Origin: Mugil cephalus
Lineage: Eukaryota; Chordata; Actinopteri; Mugiliformes; Mugilidae
DNA length: 64,000 bases
Assembly (NCBI RefSeq): GCF_022458985.1
Contig: NC_061774.1
Coordinates: forward strand, 12,204,616-12,268,615
Direction of reading: 5' to 3'
Shown: positions 37,003 through 48,708 of the stretch, in pieces
Position numbering within the stretch: position 1 is the first letter of the stretch
Layout of the letters: each line of letters starts with the position of its first letter
Notes under the pieces: generated by a model
The model's input: only the letters and a program-made list of their open reading frames with translations
Told to the model about the DNA's origin: nothing
The model's database searches: none
Translations under genes and position numbers: made by a program

Positions 37003-38256
37003 CCTGGTCGGATAGTATTACACAAACTGAAGAACCTCGATTTCAAGCATCAAATCGCAGCACTTGATGAATATTTGAGGCTGCTATGGATGTGCCGCTG
37101 CTGCTGAATACTAGCGAACACAGAGCGATTGATCCCAATAATGGGTGGTGTGCAAAGAGGGACGAACATTTTTTTTTCCCTTAGCTGGTCTATAGTGACA
37201 CCGTGAGTTCAAATGGACATATAACAGTTTTACAGAACTGAGGCAAATGCTCTTGATGAATTACTCAGCTATCTGGCCTTAATATTCAAATAAAATTGTA
37301 ATTTAATAGACTAGTATTACATTTAGGAAGACTCTGTAATGCATTTCCTTTTAAGTCAAGTGACATTCTTCCTTTTCTATGTTAAACAAACGGTATAATG
37401 ACAACAGCGTTTCACCCTAAAATAAAAAAAGCATTTAAAATTGATAATAATAAACAGCATTCCCTGTGTTTCGAAACGCAGTTGCCAAATGATTACTTTG
37501 GTGTTGCAGCTAAGTGTTAGACGACTTCTTAAAAACTTGAAGGTGCCGACCTCTCAAACCTGCGATTGTCCAATATTTCATGAAAGACATAATGATGTCT
37601 CTAAAGTGTCTTAAGTCTAGAAAAGTAATATAAAAAAATCTAATTACTGAAACATGAAACAAAAGTAGAAGAAAGTCTATTTGTTTCATACTGTCCTGAT
37701 TTAAAATAATAATAAACAAAAAGTACAATGTTCATGTTACTCTGGGATATATAGCAAAAGGTGATGAAAAATAATCTTTTATGGAAGAAGAATGTTAATA
37801 AGTTACAAACAAAGAAAAAAGCTGTTCATCAATAAGATCGGCTAAGAACATGACCTTCATTTTTATCTGTAACTGTTTTACTATATTCCACTGATAGGAC
37901 TTTTTTTTTTTTCAGAATTGTTGTTGCCAAATAATAAATCACAATTATGAGAGGGAACTACAGTTCACTTCCATAAGTTTGCAAATGCGTCTCAAAAACA
38001 TAGAATGTAAAAATTCTGCAGAATATAAAAATATGAGAAAAGATGCTCAACTGAATGAGAAGAAATACTTTAATGACCAAAAACAGACAAAAAAAGGTCA
38101 AGCTGCAATAATGATCAAAAGAAGAGAGGAAGATGGAATAATTGGATGGTCACTGAGAAATTTATCATTCAGGAACAAACAACCTATCAGGAAGTTGTAC
38201 AGCCTGCTTGTTTGATTTGCAAATGGGTGAACAAAATATGTCACAGCTGTTCCTAC
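37003..38256. other. Spacer between V9 and V10
   Basis: Non-coding and paralogous to 25690-26934. It includes the V9 promoter element (37184-37208). Its left-hand neighbour is type IV and its right-hand neighbour V10 is type III, whereas the paralogous spacer leads to type II V7. Confidence 0.8.
37184..37208 (-). promoter_or_regulatory. CSE-like promoter element of V9 (CACT variant)
   Basis: Same core as V6 (GGTGTCACTATAGACC), 182 bp upstream of the ATG. Confidence 0.68.
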
Positions 38257-40644
38257 CTCAGGAGAAGAATCACAATCTCCAAACACGTCAGCGAAGTCTG
38301 AAGGGCTTTTCCTCAGAGTCTGGTCAGCAGGCAGCGTGTTGTCATTGTAAGATGTCACAAACTTAAAGTCACTGGTTCTTGAACCTGTTGTCAGATAGGC
38401 ATCATAATTGTAAGCGCTGCGTAAAGTTCCTGTGCCGTCAACATCTGCATAGTTAGGAGGGAGATATGCGCTGGGGATGGCAACTGCTCCATCAAACAAA
38501 AGTCTGGGCTTTCTCCTGTGACAAAACCTCACACCCAGGATGATGATGATGAAGGTCAGAAAGAAGGTGGACACAGACACCAGAGCAATGATCAGATAAG
38601 AGGTCAGTTTGGAATTCTTCTCATCATAAGAAATGTCCTTCAGTTCTGGCACCTCAGCCAAGTTATCAGAAATAAGTAAATACATGGAGCAGGTGGCAGA
38701 GAGAGAGGGCTGTCCATTATCTTTCACTGCCACAATAAGGTTCTGTTTCATGCTGTCAGATTCAGAAATGTCCCGCTGTGTCCTGATCTCTCCACTGTGG
38801 AGACCAATAGTGAAAAGTCCCGGATCAGTGGATTTGACTATATGATAGGACAGCCAGGCGTTCTGTCCAGAGTCCGCGTCCACCGCTATCACTTTGGACA
38901 CCAAAGATCCTCCATGTGCAGCTTTGGGGACCAGCTCAGTCATGAAGGAGTTGCCCTCTGGGGCAGGGTACAGTATCTGAGGAGAGTTGTCATTCACATC
39001 TGATATGAACACACTGACGGTCGCGTTGCTGCTGAGTGGAGGAGAACCATTGTCTCTGGCCATCACATGGACTTTAAAACTCCTGAACTGTTCATAATCA
39101 AATGACCTCACAGCATGGATCACACCTGTGTCTCCATTAACAGATACATAGGAGGACACTGGGGCACCGTTCACCTCACCAGCTAACAGAGAATAAATCA
39201 CTGTACCATTTTGTCTCCAGTCAGGGTCTCGAGCAGTAACGGAACATAATGTGGAGCCAGGCTTGTTATTTTCACTCACATATGCACTGTAGGACTGTTC
39301 CTCAAACACAGGTGGATTGTCATTGATGTCAGCTACAGATAACTCAACAGTTTTAGAGGAGGACAGAGGTGGAGAGCCCTCGTCAGTGGCAGTGATTGTA
39401 ATGTTGTAATCAGACACTAGTTCACGGTCCAGTTGTCCTGTGGTCACCAGAGAATAATAGTTTTTAATCGAAGGAACCAGCTTAAAAGGGACATTTTGCT
39501 GGATGGAGCAACGGACCTGCCTGTTATTCTCAGAGTCTCTGTCCTGAACGTTAATGATGCCCACCTCTGTACCAGGTGACACATTCTCAGGTATGGGGTT
39601 AGACAGGGATTTCAGCTGAATTAAAGGGGCATTGTCATTTATATCAGTAACTTCAATAACTAAAGTTGCATATGAGGCCAATCCTAATCCATCTTTAGCA
39701 CTGATCTGCATTTCATAATACTTCTCCTTTTCATAATCAATATCTCCAGTAACTTTGACTTCTCCTGTTTTGGGGTTGAGTGAGAAAATATGGTTTTCAT
39801 CTGAAACATGGTCAAATCCATAAGTAACTTCACCATTCACTCCCTCATCTGCATCTGATGCACTCACAATAGTCACCAGTGTGTCTACATTGGAGTTTTC
39901 TGGTAAACTGGCTTTATAGACAGTCTGGCTAAACACTGGTGCATTATCATTAGCATCCAATACAGTAACGTGTATGACTACAGAGCCGGATCTCCGAGGA
40001 GAGCCTCCATCAAACGCGGTAAGTAACAACACAATCTCATTTTTGTCTTCTCTATCCAACTCTTTCTCTAAAATCATTTCCCCATATTTTCGACCACTGC
40101 CTTTAGAGTTTACATTTAATTTGAAATATTCATTCTGCTGAAGTGAGTAGTCTTGAACTGTATTCTCTCCGATATCGCCATCGTGTGCTTCATCAAGAAG
40201 AAAACGAGAACCCTTGACAGCTGATTCCCGAATCTCGAATTTAAGCGATTCCTCTTTAAACTGTGGTGAATTGTCGTTGATATCTTGAACACGGATACTA
40301 ATACGGTGTAGCTCCAATGGGTTTTCCAGTACGAGCTCCTGTTTTAGAACACATGATGTCTTTTTACCACAAAGACCTTCTCTGTCAATCCGTTCTTGTA
40401 CAATCAAATCTCCCGTATTGAGATTAACCCCGCAATACTGAACGTTGTAATCCTCCGCATCGATACGGGCCTTGCGAGCAGACAGTCTTCTGAAATCTAG
40501 TCCCAGATCGTTGGCGATATTCCCGATTACAGATCCGCGTTTCATCTCTTCAGGGATAGAGTAGCTCACGTCTCCATTGACGAGGCGTCGGGCCAGAAAA
40601 ATAAAAGCAAGACCGCAGTGCAGGGAAAATGTACCGCATCCCAT
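38257..40644 (-). CDS. pcdhg-like: V10: clustered protocadherin variable exon, type III 5' half in a type II slot
   Basis: The exon codes for 796 residues from the ATG at 40644 to the donor (last base 38257). Signal peptide, EC1 ([14 protein letters not shown]) and EC3 ([21 protein letters not shown]) are type III. Its 3' flank matches that of type II V7, not those of type III V5 and V8, and its donor lies 11322 bp from V7's, one triplet period. It is best read as a hybrid made by recombination in the shared 3' half. The frame stays open for about 53 codons past the donor into the intron, as it does for about 26 codons in V7; I treat this as intron and not as coding. The cytoplasmic segment starts CHRRKPRLL. 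It looks intact. Confidence 0.94.
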
Positions 40645-40819
40645 TTTTAATAAATTAACTCAACCACTGCTGAGTATGTAAAATAACTGCAAAGTGTGAG
40701 CTCTAGTCTTCACATTAGGTCATATCACGAACTGTTTTACAAACCATTGCAGAACAGCACAACCACGGTCTGATTTCGTCAACAAAGAAGGGTGGGGAAT
40801 GAGTGTGTTTTCCCGTTTC

Positions 40820-40844
40820 TTGGTACACACTGACACCATGAGTA
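40820..40844 (-). promoter_or_regulatory. CSE-like promoter element of V10 (CAGT variant)
   Basis: The core is GGTGTCAGTGTGTACC, 176 bp upstream of the ATG. Confidence 0.65.
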
Positions 40845-41298
40845 TTTCCCAAGTTATAGCAACGGGAAACTATTATTGTCGTATTTAAATAAATAAATAA
40901 ACAATAGGCTAATCAAATTGTTAATCGAAATGGCAATAACAAAAACAGCTCCAAAACTTAGTGTTAGGCTTCTATGCTAACTAGAGACTGAATATCATGT
41001 AAAGAGCAAACAATTGAATTACAGTGTTGCATTGAAAGAATCAAGAATGTACACTGTTTCGAGGGACAACATTTAACAAAAGGACTATCACAGACACACA
41101 AAGCCATACTGCGGAAGATTAAACAACAAAACTCAATTATCTTGTACGAATAGTTATATCGAGCAAAGCATCATAGTATCGAGATTCAGGACCAAGGACA
41201 GCTCCAAGCAAAAGACCCCGAAAGAGTTCATAGTTATGACGTTACTAACAAATCAGTTCGAGAAAACAGGAGAAATAAACTCATCAACAGGTTCTACT

Positions 41299-41321
41299 GG
41301 GGTGGGGGTGGGGGTTGGGGT

Positions 41322-41365
<44 letters not shown>

Positions 41366-41368
41366 GGG
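41299..41368 (+). repeat. G-rich quadruplex-like run plus (GT)n microsatellite
   Basis: Five runs of three to five or more G separated by one or two T (41299-41324) meet the usual pattern for a G-quadruplex. They are followed by about 17 TG units (41325-41359) and a run of eight G. Confidence 0.85.
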
Positions 41369-41904
41369 CAATGTGATAGAAATGTACAGGAACTCTAGAT
41401 GCATTAGAAATCCCACTTAGGTTAATGAAAAATAATTATATGTGTGTGGCAACTTTAAAGGAAGTGTTTAGTGTCACTTCGACTTGTGATGATGTCACCA
41501 TTACAGCTATCAAGTATATAAGTCGAACCATCATCAAGGGCACAGAAATCAGAAAAATATTAAATAAAAACTGGCCGCTCCCTTCAAAGCATGAAGAATG
41601 AAAAGCAAATGATGGAATGAGGATGAATAATTTCTGAACGATGTATAAACAACATTTTTCTACGATATATGGTAGAACAAATGTTCAGAAAAACTCATAT
41701 GATATCATCAGACCAAATGAGCCCAAGTTAGAAGTATTTCGTGAACAGTATATTGACCAACTGTATCATAAGTTTTCGTAAGAATAAAAAAAATAATAAG
41801 GCAAAGAAAAAAAAAATAAAGAAAAAAAGACACTCTTCAGTGGCTTCACTACCTGGATGATAGAATTACAAATGAGTTTAAGTATATGTCACAGCTGTTC
41901 CTAC

Positions 41905-44295
41905 CTCAGGAGAGCTGTCACAATCTCCAAACACTTCAGCAAAGTCTGATGGGCTTTTCCTCAGAGTCTGGTCAGCAGGCAGCGTGTTGTCATTGTAAGA
42001 TGTCACAAACTTAAAGTCACTGGTTCTTGAACCCGTTGTCAAGTAGGCGTCATAATTGTAAGCGCTGCGTAAAGTTCCTGTGCCGTCAACATCTGCATAG
42101 TTAGGAGGGAGATAAGCGCTGGGGATGGCAACTGCTCCATCAAACAACAGTCTGGGCTTTCTCCTGCGACAAAACCTCACACCCAGGATGATGATGATGA
42201 AGGTCAGAAAGAAGGTGGACACAGACACCAGAGCAATGATCAGATAAGGCGTCAGTTTGGAATTCTTCTCATCATAAGAAATGTCCTTCAGTTCTGGCAC
42301 CTCAGCCAAGTTATCAGAAATAAGTAAATACATGGAACAGGTGGCAGAGAGAGAGGGCTGTCCGTTATCTTTCACTGCCACAATAAGGTTCTGTTTCATG
42401 CTGTCAGATTCAGAAATGTCCCGCTGTGTCCTGATCTCTCCACTGTGGAGACCAATAGTGAAAAGTCCCGGATCAGTGGATTTGACTATATGATAGGACA
42501 GCCAGGCGTTCTGTCCAGAGTCCGCGTCCACCGCTATCACTTTGGACACCAGAGAGCCTCCATGTGCAGCTTTGGGGACCAGCTCAGTCATGAAGGAGTT
42601 ACCCTCTGGGGCAGGGTACAGTATCTGAGGTGAGTTGTCATTCACATCCGATATGAACACATTCACGGTCACATTGCTGCTGAGTGGAGGAGAACCATTG
42701 TCTCTGGCCATCAAGTGGACTTCAAAGCTTCTGAACTGTTCATAATCAAAAGACCTCACAGCATGGATCACACCTGTGTCTCCATTAACAGATACATAGG
42801 AGGACACTGGTGCACCGTTCACCTCACCAGTTAACAGAGAATAAATGACTGTACCGTTTTGTCTCCAGTCAGGGTCTCGAGCAGTAACGGAACATAAAGT
42901 TGAGCCAGGTTTGTTATTTTCACTCACATATGCACTGTAGGACTGTTCCTCAAACACAGGTGGGTTATCATTGATGTCAGCTATAGATAACTCAACAGTT
43001 TTAGAGGATGATAGAGGTGGAGAGCCCTCATCAGTGGCAGTGATTGTGATGTTGTAATCAGACACTAGTTCACGGTCCAGTTGTCCTGTGGTCACTAGAG
43101 AATAATAATTTTTGATAGAAGGAACCAACTTAAAAGGAACGTTTTGCTGGATGGAGCAGCGGACCTGCCGATTATTCTCAGAGTCTTTGTCCTGTACGTT
43201 AACGATGCCCACCTCTGTACCAGGTGGCACGTTCTCAGGTATGGGGTTAGACAGAGATTTCAGTTGTATAACTGGGGCATTGTCATTTATGTCAGTAACT
43301 TCAATAATTAGGGTTGCATAAGAAACTAATCCCAGACCATCTTTGGCACTAATCTGCATTTCATATGATGACATTCTCTCGTAATCAATGCGTCCAGCTA
43401 CTCTGACCTCTCCTGTTTTGGGATGTAAAGAAAATACGTCGCTATTTTCGTCTGAAACATGGTCAAATTCATATGTAATCTCGCTATTTAACCCATCGTC
43501 TGCGTCAGTGGCACTCACTGTGATCATCAATGCGTCCACAGGGGAATTTTCGGGTAAACTGGCTTTGTAGAGAGTCTGGCTAAATACGGGAACATTATCA
43601 TTCGCATCCAATACAGTAACGTGTATGACTACAGAGCCGGATCTCTGAGGAGAGCCTCCATCAAATGCGGTAAGTAACAACACTATCTCGTTTTTGTCTT
43701 CTCTGTCTAACTCTTTCTCTAAGACTAGCTCACAGTATTTCCGATTACCGGCCTTCGTGTTCACATTTAATTTGAAATGGTCATTTTGTTGAAGTGAGTA
43801 GCCCTGAACGGAATTTTCTCCGATATCGCCATCGTGCGCTTCCCCAAGAAGAAAACGTTCACCTTTGTCAGCCGATTCTCGTATTTCAAATTTAAATGAT
43901 TCCTGTTTAAACTGTGGTGAATTGTCGTTGATATCTTGAACACGGATATTAATACGGTGTAGCTCCAATGGGTTTTCCAGTACCAGCTCCTGTTTTAGAA
44001 CACACGATGCCTTTTTACCACAAAGTCCTTCTCTGTCAATCCGTTCTTGTACAATCAACTCTCCAGTATTGAGATTAACGCCGCAATACTGAACGTTGCC
44101 ATCCTCTGCATCGATACGGGCCTTGCGAGCAGACAGTCTTACCAAATCAAGTCCCAGATCTTTAGCAATATTTCCAATTACGGATCCACGTTTCATTTCT
44201 TCGGGGATAGAGTAGCTCACGTCTCCATTGACGGGGAGGAGGGCCAGTAAAATAAAGGCAAGACTGCATGGCAGTCCAAATGTGCCGCAATCCAT
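41905..44295 (-). CDS. pcdhg-like: V11: clustered protocadherin variable exon, type II
   Basis: The exon codes for 797 residues from the ATG at 44295 to the donor (last base 41905). The signal peptide ends PVNG. EC2 reads [24 protein letters not shown] with [21 protein letters not shown], close to V7 and unlike V4 in the same place, so V7 and V11 share EC2 while V4 resembles type III there. The transmembrane start reads LTPYLIIAL where all others have [11 protein letters not shown]5 has [11 protein letters not shown] for the usual [11 protein letters not shown]. The cytoplasmic segment starts CRRRKPRLL and ends GDCDSSPE. It looks intact. Confidence 0.95.
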
Positions 44296-46317
44296 TGTTA
44301 ATTAATGAACACCACAACTGTTTCTAAGTAAAATAACTATGAACAGTGATCTCGAGTCTTCATATTAACGTCAAATCACGAAGCACTTCACAAACCGCAG
44401 TGCAAAAGCACAAACGAGCTCTGAATTCGTCGACAAAGGAGGGTGGGGAATGAGTGTGCCTTCTCGTTTCATGGTACATACTGACACCATGAGCATTTTA
44501 TAGGAATAACAACAAGAAACCATTACTGTTACTGTTTTGCACAACAGACTCATTCAGAAAAGCGTGTTATTTGCAACGGCAACAATAAAAAACAGCGTCA
44601 CCATTTTAACATCCCCTTATCCTGACAAAAGATACCTTGCCTTTCCCGCGACGTTAAAAATGCAACAAATCAGAGAGGGATCAACATCATATCATTAAGA
44701 TTGTGATTCATGAAATAAATGTTTTAAAATTTAACATGAAAAAAATAAATTGTAAGTGGTGCAGGCCTAATCAATTCGAAGACGCATGCAATACGGAAAA
44801 CTAAAACGATGATACAAAAATATAATTTCCCTCTCACTGATGACACTGGTATTTTTTTTCTCCTGCTGACCAGGATTCTTCTCATTTCCACTTCGCTGGT
44901 TAAGGACGTAATCAAGCAAGAATAGCGGAAATGTTGCTAAATACTTTACATCAAGATCTTTTATTTCCTTATGTCTTCAAAAATTAAATAATAGTAATTT
45001 GTAACTAAACGCACACAACCATAATATGATTGTTACAAAAAAATAAAAAAATAAATTGAGGTATTGTGAGATTCGAATTACACCACCAACAGTTTTCTGA
45101 TAATACAGTGTGATGACACAATTTTTTCAATAAGGATTGTTCAGCACCAACACTGAAGACACTGAATAGTATGTTCCTAGCAAACAAAGAAACTACAAAG
45201 TTGCACCGAAACAATCAAGAGGCCAGGCAGAGTTAAACGCATACTGGTCATCAGCATCACAGATACATGAAGCCATACTTAGACAGAACAAACAAGAAAA
45301 TGCACTTATCTTGTTGGCACCATTTTCTCAAAACTCAAAGTATCAGTTGAGAGACGATCCTATCATATCACATAAAAGCAACAATGTATTCTTAGACAAA
45401 TGAAATCTCAAGCTAACTCCACAGAGTAAAACTCAGCAAAAATACAAAACAATGTATATGAGATGAAAATGTATTCCTGAAAAAGCATTTTGGTATCAAA
45501 TGCAGTTCAGCAGCAAGGTCAGCACTAATATAGAGCCCAATGTAAAAAGCATTGTCTAATATAGCTTAAAGCAGAGCCAGGTGGGCAAACAACAATTTTA
45601 ACGTGAGATCAGATAGACAAATTACAACACTGCAATAGCAAAAAACTTAACAGAGTTAAAATCAATAGGATATTTTTAATCAAAGCTACAACGGGGGACA
45701 ATGCCATTGTAAAGTGCAAAATATTATAATGAAAGCTGCTAAAAACATATTTATTATCAAATGTGTTACAGAGAAAACTGTAAATTGTCTAGAAATGTAG
45801 AATTCATGAAAATTAAGTAGCATATGTCTTTGGTGCACTGAAACACACAATATTACTTACTGAATGCAAAGCATTTAGTCCAATTCAGCTGATATCATAT
45901 TTCTGATTAGTTATTGATGATTTTTGCCGAAAAGGAAAAACTATGGCAATAAAAAGCCACATTCTGAAAAATAACAAGAAAAATATATGTCAAAACGAAC
46001 AAACTGTAATCTTAACAGCTTAGCTTCTTTTGTTTTGAAATATTTTACTATACAAGGTGAAAAACACAAGAGGTAAATTGCCCAAAATCCAGCAAAACGG
46101 ATCCGGGGACTGGCACCAAGAGGAGCTCTATTGAGAGAAAGCTATGGAAACTCTTGCAGCATCAAAAATGAACACAAACAATAACTCGATATGAACACTT
46201 GTGGCAACTTTAAATTAGAAATCTACAGAGTCACTTCTTATGTTGTCAAAGTTGAAGTTCTGCTATCAGATGACCAAACTGCAAACAGGTGAACTAATAA
46301 ATCACAACTGTTCCTAC
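44296..46317. other. Spacer between V11 and V12
   Basis: 2.0 kb of AT-rich non-coding DNA. It contains the V11 promoter element (44471-44495). I recognise no repeats or genes in the rest. Confidence 0.75.
44471..44495 (-). promoter_or_regulatory. CSE-like promoter element of V11 (CAGT variant)
   Basis: The core is GGTGTCAGTATGTACC, as in V8, 176 bp upstream of the ATG. A GGGTGGGGA box begins at about 44441. Confidence 0.65.
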
Positions 46318-48708
46318 CTCAGGAGAACTGTCACAGTCTCCAAAAGCTTCAGCAAAATCTGAAGGACTTTTCCTCAGAGTCTGGTCAGCAGGCAGCGTGT
46401 TGTCATTGTAAGATGTCACAAACTTAAAGTCACTGGTTCTTGAACCTGTTGTCAGGTAGGCGTCATAGTTGTAAGCGCTTCGTAAAGTTCCCGTACCATC
46501 AACATCTGCATAGTTAGGAGGGAGATAAGCGCTTGGGATGGCAACTGCTCCATCAAACAACAGTCTGGGCTTTCTCCTGTGACAAAACCTCACACCCAGG
46601 ATGATGATGATGAAGGTCAGAAAGAAGGTGGATACAGACACCAGAGCAATGATCAGATAAGACGTCAGTTTGGAATTCTTCTCATCATAAGAAATGTCCT
46701 TCAGTTCTGGCACCTCAGCCAAGTTATCAGATATAAGTAAATACATGGAACAGGTGGCAGAGAGAGAGGGCTGTCCATTATCTTTCACTGACACAATAAG
46801 ATTCTGTTTCATGCTGTCAGATTCAGAAATGTCTCGCTGTGTCCTGATCTCTCCACTATGGAGACCAATAGTGAAAAGTCCCGGATCAGCGGATTTGACT
46901 ATATGATAGGACAACCAGGCGTTCTGTCCAGAGTCTGCGTCCACCGCTATCACTTTGGACACCAGAGAGCCTCCATGTGCAGCTTTGGGGACCAGCTCAG
47001 TCATGAAGGAGTTACCCTCCGGGGCAGGGTATAGTATCTGAGGAGAGTTGTCATTCACATCTGAAATGAACACACTCACAGTCACGTTGCTGCTGAGTGG
47101 AGGAGAGCCATAGTCCCTGGCCATCACATGGACTTTAAAACTCCTGAACTGTTCATAATCAAATGACCTCACAGCATGGATCACCCCTGTGTCTCCATTA
47201 ACAGATAGATAGGAGGACACTGGTGCACCGTTCACCTCACCAGGTAACAGAGAATAAATCACTGTACCGTTTTGTCTTCAGTCGGGGTCTCGAGCAGTAA
47301 CAGAACATAAAGTGGAGCCAGGTTTGTTATTTTCACTCACATATGCACTGTAAGACTGTTCCTCAAACACAGGTGGGTTGTCATTGATGTCAGCTACAGA
47401 TAACTCAACAGTTTTAGAGGAGGACAGAGGTGGAGAGCCCTCGTCAGTGGCAGTGATTGTAATGTTGTAATCAGACACTAGTTCACGGTCCAGTTGTCCA
47501 GTGGTCACCAGAGAATAATAGTTTTTGATAGAAGGAACCAACTTAAAAGGGATGTTTTGTTGGATGGAACAGCGGACCTGTCTGTTTTTTTCAGAGTCTC
47601 TGTCTTGTACGTTAATGATGCCCACCTCAGTACCAGGTGACACATTCTCAGGTATGGGGTTAGACAGGGAGTTCAGATATATCACTGGAGGATTGTCATT
47701 TATATCAGTGATGTCAATAATCACTTTTGCCTCTGAAGACAGACCATAACCATCTTTGACCTCAATCATCACTTCATATTTAGATCCTTCTTCATAATCT
47801 ATGACACCTGTTACTTGGATTTCTCCAGTTTTTTGGTCGAGTGAAAAAAGCTTTTGTGATTTATCAGAGAGTCGACTAAATTCGTAAGTCACTTCTCCAT
47901 TTACACCTTCGTCTGCATCAGATGCACTTACTGTGATAACTGGGGTTTTCAACGGCGAGTTTTCGGGTATACTGGCTGTATATATAGCCTCCGTGAACAC
48001 TGGAGCATTATCGTTAGCATCGAGCACAATGACATGTATGACTACTGTCTCGGATTTCTGAGGAGAACCACCATCCACAGCTGTCAGCAATAATTTCATT
48101 TCCTGCTGCTCCTCTCGGTCTAACTCCTTATCCAAAACTAACTCTCCGTATTTATTTCCAGAATTTGTCGTCTGACTGCTGAACACAAAGTGGGGGTTTT
48201 GTTGCAAGATGTACCTTTGAACGGAGTTCTGCCCTATGTCTGCATTTTGTGCTGCATTAATGCAGTACCTCGCTCCTTTGTCTGCCGATTCTGTAATTTC
48301 AAGCTTTATAACATCCTTCGGGAAGACTGGTGCATTGTCGTTAATGTCCTGCACCTGCAGAGACAAGCGGTGTAACTCCAGCGGATTCTCTAACAGCAGG
48401 TCGAACCTTAGCACACACGAAGGCCTTTCTCCACAGTGCTCCTCTCGGTCTATTCTCTCCGCAACGAGTAAATCTCCGTTTCTCTGGTTAATTCCGCAGT
48501 ACTTTCTGTCGCTTCCTTCCATGTCAACACGAGCTTTACGGGCAAACAGTCTGTTCGCATCCAGTCCGAGATCCTTGGCAACATTTCCAATAACAGATCC
48601 GTGTTTCAGCTCCTCCTGTACAGAATAGGTCAGGTCTCCGTGTGCGTAGCTCACGATCACAACAAAAAAGACAAAGGCATAGCTCCGGAGAACGCGCTGC
48701 TTATTCAT
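46318..48708 (-). pseudogene. pcdhg-like: V12: type IV protocadherin variable exon with a premature stop in EC5
   Basis: The exon has full length (2391 bp) from the ATG at 48708 to the donor (last base 46318). An in-frame ATG at 48804 is less likely because the 48708 start gives the type IV signal peptide. A single base, t at 47278 where paralogues have c, turns the Trp of PDWRQNG into TGA. Translation would stop after 476 residues, inside EC5, without a membrane anchor. The rest of the frame is open to the donor. Promoter element, signal peptide and donor are all intact, so the loss is recent, or it is a polymorphism or a base-calling error. EC2 reads [14 protein letters not shown] where others have [10 protein letters not shown]. 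The cytoplasmic segment ends GDCDSSPE. Confidence 0.93.

Larger units (their letters stand above)
40645..41904. other. Spacer between V10 and V11
   Basis: Non-coding. It holds the V10 promoter element (40820-40844) and a G-rich run followed by a GT microsatellite (41299-41368). Other parts resemble the upstream regions of types II and III at lower identity. Confidence 0.8.
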
